Assembly: GCA_964607765.1 (NCBI GenBank)
Contig: CAZSNT010000178.1
Location: forward strand, 1-19,809
Length of the DNA stretch: 19,809 nt
Direction of reading: 5' to 3'
Source of the DNA: CAZSNT01 sp964607765
GTDB taxonomy: Bacteria > Verrucomicrobiota > Lentisphaeria > Oligosphaerales > JABHEG01
Position 1 is the first letter of the stretch; each line of letters opens with the position of its first letter. The notes under the pieces were generated by a model that was given only the letters and a program-made list of their open reading frames with translations, did no database searches and had not been told where the DNA came from. This document shows positions 15,526 through 19,809 of the stretch, one piece after another. The position numbers were made by a program, and so were the translations under genes.

Positions 15526-17748
15526 ATGACAATCTCACGAATGGTGTCGATTATGACCTGTATGAGCAGTCTTGCGGTCGGCCACGACGTCCTTCTTTCT
15601 GACACCCCCGCGACCGACTGGGGGAAGGAAGCCTTCCCGTTGGGGAATGGTCGACTGGGGTGCAAGGTCTTCGGTGGCGTGGCGGAAGAGCGCATTCAGT
15701 TCAACGTCGACAGTCTCTGGACGGGCGACGAGAACCCGGGTGGCGACTACCGGGCCCCGGGCATGGGGTTCTACGAGAACTTCGGGAATCTCTATGTCGC
15801 GCTCGAGGACCGTGGGGACTTCGAGGACTACGGGCGCACGCTGGACATCGGCCGGGCCGTGTGCCGTGTGGCGTATGCCCGGAACGGCACGGAGTACGTG
15901 CGCGAGACATTTTGCAGTCATCCCGACCAGGTGATCGTCTCGCGGATGACCGCCGGCGCGAAGGGGAAATACTCGGGACGCATCAGGCTCGAGGGTGCGC
16001 ACAACGAAGAGACAACGGTCCAACCCGATCGCCTCACCTTCTCCGGCAAGTTGGCCAACGGGCTCGAGTACGAGGCCCAAGTGAGGGTGACGGTGGCAGG
16101 CGGCACGATCCAGGCGGAAGGTGACGCACTCGTTTTCAGCGGCTGTGACACTCTCACCGTTACGCTTGCCGCGGGCACGGACTACGTCATGGACCATGCC
16201 CGGAAGTGGAAAGGCGAACACCCGCACGCGCTGGTCACACGGCAGGCGGACGCGGCTGCAACGCAGGAATACGCAGGACTTCTCGCCGCCCACGTGCAGG
16301 ACCACCAGTCGCTCTTCAACCGCGTGGCGATCGACCTCGGCAAGACTGACGCCGCTCAGCTTGCGTTGCCGATCGATCAGCGGCTCCAGGCTGTTCGTGA
16401 CGGCAAGCCGGACCCGGACCTGGACGAGCTCCTGTTCCAGTACGGCCGTTACCTGCTGATCGCCTGCTCCCGGCCCGGGACGCTGCCGGCCAACCTGCAG
16501 GGGTTGTGGAACGACCGGAACAACCCGCCCTGGCACTCGGATTACCACAGCAACATCAACCTGCAGATGAACTACTGGCTTGCGGAGTCCGCAAACCTGG
16601 CCGAGTGCCACCGACCTCTTTTCGACCTGTTGACAGCCTCGCTGCCAGCGTTCCGCGAAGCCACGAAACGGGCCTACGGCGACAAAATCCGCGGCTTCAC
16701 CATCCGCACCTCCCACAACCCGTTTGGTGGAATGGGGTGGAAATGGAACATTCCGGCAAGCGGCTGGTACGCCCTGCATTTCTGGGAACACTATGCGTTC
16801 GGGCAGGACAGAGCGTTCCTGGAGACGGTGGCCTACCCCTACCTCAAAGAGGTCTGTCACTACTGGGAGGATCACCTGAAGGAGCTTCCCGATGGTCGCC
16901 TCGCTGCACCCGATGGCTGGTCGCCGGAACACGGTCCGACCGAAGACGGTGTTTCCCACGACCAACAGATCATCTGGGATCTGTTCTCCAACACGATCGA
17001 GGCTGCGAAGGCCTTGGACGTGGACGAGGCGTACCGCAGTAAGCTCAAGGATCTCCGGGGCCGACTCGTGGGCCCGAAGATCGGGAAATGGGGGCAGCTC
17101 CAGGAGTGGATGGTGGACCGGGACGATCCCAAAGACCAGCACCGACACCTGTCTCACATGTTCGCGATCTATCCGGGACGTCAGATATCCACCAGCCGGA
17201 CGCCTGAGTTCGCCAAAGCGGCTAGGGTGTCGTTGGAAGCACGCGGATTTGGCACCGTTGTCGGCTGGGCAAACGCCTGGAAAACGGCGCTCTGGGCTCG
17301 TCTGCTGGATGCGGAGAAGGCCTACCTGTTCTACCACAAGGAAGTGTCGGCGAACGCGTACCCAAACCTGTGGAACGGGTGCTGGCCGGGACGCGTATTC
17401 CAGATTGACGGCAACTTCGGCATCACGGCCGGGGCCGTCGAGATGCTGCTCCAGTCGCACGCTGGCGAGGTCCACCTGTTGCCGGCCCTCCCTGAGGCCT
17501 GGGCGACGGGATCGGTCAAAGGTCTGCGTGCGCGCGGCGGGTTCGAAGTCGACATGCAGTGGCAGGACGGGATCCTCTCAGGAGCTGAAATCCGCTCCAC
17601 GAAAGGTGGTGTTTGCCGACTTCGCGCCAGTGTTCCCGTCACGGTCCGGAGTCGCGGCAAGACGGTTCGGAGTGACCAAGTCGAGGAGGGTCTCATCGCG
17701 TTCGAGACCGAGGAAGGCCACTCCTATCTGATCACGCCCGTAAAATGA
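15526..17748 (+). CDS. GH95 alpha-L-fucosidase / alpha-L-galactosidase
   Basis: The 740-residue protein is a full-length GH95 inverting enzyme that removes terminal alpha-L-fucose or alpha-L-galactose. The N-terminal beta domain starts with AFPLGNGRLGCKVFGG and IQFNVDSLWTG. The (alpha/alpha)6 barrel has LPANLQGLWND, HSNINLQMNYW, SPEHGP, HRHLSHMFAIYPGRQIS and DGNFGITAGAVEMLLQS, followed by HLLPALPEAW. The residues shown to matter in the Bifidobacterium AfcA enzyme are all present by motif: the Asn pair in NINLQMN, the general acid Glu in SPEH and the Asp of DGNFG. AAGGAGA (15514-15520) lies five bases before ATG 15526, which sets the start. The first 20 residues are hydrophobic but lack a positive cluster and a clean cleavage site, so export is uncertain. 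Fucose versus galactose specificity cannot be told here. Confidence 0.94.
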   Translation: MTISRMVSIMTCMSSLAVGHDVLLSDTPATDWGKEAFPLGNGRLGCKVFGGVAEERIQFNVDSLWTGDENPGGDYRAPGMGFYENFGNLYVALEDRGDFEDYGRTLDIGRAVCRVAYARNGTEYVRETFCSHPDQVIVSRMTAGAKGKYSGRIRLEGAHNEETTVQPDRLTFSGKLANGLEYEAQVRVTVAGGTIQAEGDALVFSGCDTLTVTLAAGTDYVMDHARKWKGEHPHALVTRQADAAATQEYAGLLAAHVQDHQSLFNRVAIDLGKTDAAQLALPIDQRLQAVRDGKPDPDLDELLFQYGRYLLIACSRPGTLPANLQGLWNDRNNPPWHSDYHSNINLQMNYWLAESANLAECHRPLFDLLTASLPAFREATKRAYGDKIRGFTIRTSHNPFGGMGWKWNIPASGWYALHFWEHYAFGQDRAFLETVAYPYLKEVCHYWEDHLKELPDGRLAAPDGWSPEHGPTEDGVSHDQQIIWDLFSNTIEAAKALDVDEAYRSKLKDLRGRLVGPKIGKWGQLQEWMVDRDDPKDQHRHLSHMFAIYPGRQISTSRTPEFAKAARVSLEARGFGTVVGWANAWKTALWARLLDAEKAYLFYHKEVSANAYPNLWNGCWPGRVFQIDGNFGITAGAVEMLLQSHAGEVHLLPALPEAWATGSVKGLRARGGFEVDMQWQDGILSGAEIRSTKGGVCRLRASVPVTVRSRGKTVRSDQVEEGLIAFETEEGHSYLITPVK

Positions 17749-17780
17749 CGTGGCATAACCAGACAGGAAGCGAGTAAGCC

Positions 17781-18163
17781 ATGACGAGACTCCCGCTCAG
17801 ATCGCGCATCATTCCCACGCTCCTCCTGCTCGCCGCTGCCCGGTCGAACGCCGGTCCGCTGCAGGACGGATTCGATGCGCACCCGCTGTCGGAGGCGTGG
17901 ACGGTCTCCACTATTCTCTCCCAGGGGGCCGGGGGCCAACCGGGGTATGGCGTGTCGAACGGCACGAAGCCAGGATCGACATCGCCAAAGCCAAGACGCT
18001 TCTGCTCCGGGTGGCGTGTACAGGCAATGCCGGCGTTCGTGCAGCCTGGTCGATCGACGGGAAGGAGTTCCTGTGGCTGCCCGAGATTCGGTTTGGCCCG
18101 GTCAAGGCGGTCGGCCTGTACAACGGGAACTCCCGGAATCCCCGTGGCTTCCCGACGCCAGGA
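17781..18163 (+). pseudogene. Frameshifted and truncated exported beta-sandwich protein
   Basis: A start at 17781, 32 bases after GH95 and with AGGAAG just upstream, opens a signal peptide (RIIPTLLLLAAARSNA) and mature start LQDGFDAHPLSEAWTVS. This is typical of ConA/LamG-like or DUF1349-like sugar-binding proteins. Frame is lost at about 17961-17969. The continuation is in the frame with codons at 17969 (ARIDIAKAKTLLLRVACTG, then AAWSIDGKEFLWLPEIRFG and VKAVGLYNGN). Joining GVSNGT to ARIDIAK gives a smooth protein, so one base was lost or two gained. The recognisable sequence then ends at about 18160, exactly where the converging esterase gene ends on the other strand, without the rest of the domain. 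It is probably broken twice, or misassembled. Confidence 0.6.
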
Positions 18164-19468
18164 CTACTCTTTGGTGGAGAACACGCTGGTCGGCAGACCG
18201 GCCTTGTTGTAGAGGTTCGCGGTGACCGGGTTCGCAGCCCAGGCGTAGCGCACTTCGTCCGGCTCGGCGACGTCAGGATGAGAGACGACAACGGTTGATT
18301 TGCCGGTGATCTTGCCCTCAGCCCATTTCCACTGGCGATCTTTGCCGCAGATCTGGAAGCCTTTGACGGGCCCTTCGACCGGCTTGGCAGGCTCGAGTAG
18401 GTTCTTGCGCGCTGTCATCAGACCGGCGCCGACGCTGCTGAACTCAATCGTGACGTTGCTGCCCTTGATGCTGTGTGATTTGTACAGCGGGCCGCTGTAG
18501 ACGATGTCGGTGAACCCATAGTCTTTGGCCAGAGCCCAAAGGGACAGGCGCTTGCCGGCGTCAACCTTGTTCCGCGGATGGATGTCCTGGACCTCGCCGA
18601 TATCGTTCAATACCGCCATGCCGTAGTTTTTGTGCGTGAGTGCTTTGCGCATACCGTTGCAGACGTTGACCCAGCCATCGTTCTCGACAGGCTGTTCGGG
18701 CGGCTTCCGGAACTGTGCGAGTTGGCAGTAATAGAGCGGGAAATCCCCCTGGCCCCAGCGCGCGCGCCAGCCGTCACCGAGGGCGCGCAGATACCGTTCA
18801 TACGGGAACCCGTTTGCTTGCGCACCGCCGGCATTTGACTCGCCCTGGTACCAGAGCGCGCCTTTGATGGCGAAGGGCACCAGCGGATTGACCTGGGAAT
18901 TGTAGAGGGCGCTCGGGAAGTTCGCGTTCTGGTCCGGTGACTGGCGTTTGCGCGGCCGACGGGGCGGTTTCTTGCCGGCGGCTTTGGCCGCCTTTACCTT
19001 TTCCTTCCAGCTGGCCAGCGCTTGCTGGAACTTCGTCTCCTCGACGTCGGCATCGTACTTGGCCAACGCCGCTTTCAATTGCTCGACAGAGTCGCTGTAG
19101 TACTTGGCCAGTTCCGGGTCCTTCTTGTATTGGGTTGACGGGATGAACGGTTGGATCTTCTTGCCGCCCCAAGGGCACTTCAGCAGTCCGACCGGCACAT
19201 TCAGTTTCGCGCGCAGTTCCTTGGCGAAGAAATAGCCGACCGCCGTAAACGGCTTCTTGCTGGCGGCGGAGTCGGCCACTTGGCCGTTGACAACCTGCCC
19301 GGCAAATGAGACTGAAACGCTGTCGCCGGCGTTGCCCCAACCCCATACCGGCACGTTCATCTGCCGCTGCAGGACCATCCCATCGGAAATCACGGTTGGC
19401 AGATCGACCGCTGCCCACAACTGACTGAGACTGAAGAACAGGACGAGGAGACAAATGCATCGTTTCAT
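18164..19468 (-). CDS. Sialate O-acetylesterase-family protein lacking the catalytic serine block
   Basis: The 434-residue protein belongs to the SASA/SGNH esterases that remove O-acetyl groups from sugars. It has a signal peptide (MKRCICLLVLFFSLSQLWAA), SDGMVLQRQMNVPVWGWG, WYQGESN (near residue 206), DIHPRN with the catalytic His (near 297) and the usual end VRYAWAANPVTANLYNKAGLP. Between SFAGQ (residues 54-58) and FTAVGYFF (74-81), relatives carry some 80-100 more residues with the GQSNM nucleophile motif. Here they are replaced by about 15 residues in frame, so the catalytic Ser is missing and the protein should be inactive. A Lys/Arg-rich linker (residues 115-180) is normal for PVC homologues. 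ATG 19468 is chosen for the leader and for AGAGGA a few bases upstream. It is convergent with the plus-strand cluster. Confidence 0.85.
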   Translation of the reverse strand: MKRCICLLVLFFSLSQLWAAVDLPTVISDGMVLQRQMNVPVWGWGNAGDSVSVSFAGQVVNGQVADSAASKKPFTAVGYFFAKELRAKLNVPVGLLKCPWGGKKIQPFIPSTQYKKDPELAKYYSDSVEQLKAALAKYDADVEETKFQQALASWKEKVKAAKAAGKKPPRRPRKRQSPDQNANFPSALYNSQVNPLVPFAIKGALWYQGESNAGGAQANGFPYERYLRALGDGWRARWGQGDFPLYYCQLAQFRKPPEQPVENDGWVNVCNGMRKALTHKNYGMAVLNDIGEVQDIHPRNKVDAGKRLSLWALAKDYGFTDIVYSGPLYKSHSIKGSNVTIEFSSVGAGLMTARKNLLEPAKPVEGPVKGFQICGKDRQWKWAEGKITGKSTVVVSHPDVAEPDEVRYAWAANPVTANLYNKAGLPTSVFSTKE

Positions 19469-19640
19469 GGCGATCCTCTGTGTTAGGACTGTGGACGCGG
19501 CCAAAAGCTGAAAACTACACGGGGAAGCGTGTTCGCGCAATTGTCCAGTGAAAAGAGGGGACGGAAGCTGGCGGGAGGACAGTGAGTCGGCAATTTCCTG
19601 ACGACAGACCAGGAGTCCCTGGAGCACACTGGTGGATCAC
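19469..19640. other. Divergent intergenic region
   Basis: These 172 bases separate the esterase start from the plus-strand frame at 19641 and should hold promoters for both. I see no convincing -35/-10 pair, palindrome or riboswitch. The AGAGGA ribosome site of the esterase is at its left edge. Confidence 0.4.
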
Positions 19641-19808
19641 ATGACCACACGAGACCGTTTCCACCCCGTGATGAACGCGCAACCGTTCGGTCGCCTGCCC
19701 GTGGTGGAATGGGCCGGCTGGGGGAACCCGTGGTCCGGCACGACCCTAGAGACGAATGGCGTCAAGTTAAGCCGTGAAACGACCCCCGCGGCCTTGTGCC
19801 GTGGGTGA
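19641..19808 (+). pseudogene. Possible N-terminal stub of a uroporphyrinogen-decarboxylase-like protein
   Basis: The first 27 codons (MTTRDRFHPVMNAQPFGRLP, then VVEWAGW) look like the beginning of UroD-family proteins that are abundant in PVC and anaerobic bacteria, where they are often methyltransferase-like rather than heme enzymes. After that the sequence stops resembling the family in any frame I read, and a TGA ends the frame one base before the window edge. It could be another broken gene, or the match could be too short to trust. A weak GGTGGA precedes the start. Confidence 0.33.
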
Positions 19809-19809
19809 G

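Noticed and set aside
15535..17475. 646-codon minus-strand frame opposite GH95
   Set aside because: The GH95 catalytic motifs on the plus strand leave no doubt; the antisense frame is compositional.
19500..19580. Minus-strand promoter TTGCGC-17-TAGTTT before the esterase
   Set aside because: The -10 match is too poor (three of six) to support a call.
1..19809. tRNA, rRNA, CRISPR array, insertion sequence or integrase
   Set aside because: No cloverleaf, regular spaced repeats, transposase motif or terminal inverted repeats were seen on either strand.

Overview
The window is high-GC bacterial DNA with dense same-strand genes, several sulfatases, lipoprotein and Tat leaders, and carbohydrate-active enzymes without a SusC/SusD pair. 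This combination suggests a member of the PVC superphylum (Planctomycetota, Verrucomicrobiota/Kiritimatiellota or Lentisphaerota), probably a metagenome-assembled contig because it contains a 100-N scaffold gap. The phylum is an inference; no rRNA, tRNA or marker gene is present to fix it.

Layout. Positions 1-780 hold a toxin-antitoxin pair (vapB/vapC) on the minus strand. Two hairpins lie downstream of vapC, and a palindromic operator-like site sits inside a good sigma-70-like promoter just upstream of vapB. From 784 to about 18160 everything is on the plus strand and tightly packed: a GH5-like lipoprotein hydrolase, a stub of a class II (rhamnulose-phosphate type) aldolase, L-rhamnose isomerase (rhaA), a secreted sulfatase with a C-terminal accessory domain, a leaderless-protein sulfatase interrupted by the gap, a Tat-exported protein of unknown function, a third sulfatase, a second GH5-like lipoprotein fused to golvesin- and malectin-like domains, a large GH106-like hydrolase, a sulfatase remnant, a GH95 fucosidase-type enzyme, and a frameshifted, truncated beta-sandwich (ConA/LamG-like) protein. 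A sialate O-acetylesterase-family gene converges from the minus strand (18164-19468). The last 170 bases hold what looks like the first codons of a uroporphyrinogen-decarboxylase-like gene.

How it could work together (inference): extracellular or periplasmic sulfatases and GH5-like lipoproteins would strip and cut a sulfated deoxyhexose-rich polysaccharide (fucan, rhamnan or ulvan-like). GH95 and the GH106-like enzyme would release L-fucose/L-galactose or L-rhamnose, the acetylesterase would have removed O-acetyl groups, and RhaA would feed released L-rhamnose into catabolism. No transporter, regulator, kinase or sulfatase-maturation enzyme is in the window.

The most striking points are: (1) two related GH5-like lipoproteins bracketing three sulfatases and an orphan Tat protein; (2) a vapBC promoter that predicts a leaderless mRNA with an operator over its -10 box; (3) five genes that appear damaged (aldolase, fourth sulfatase, beta-sandwich protein, acetylesterase lacking its catalytic-serine block, terminal UroD-like stub), which suggests either real decay of the locus or assembly errors and should be settled by read mapping.
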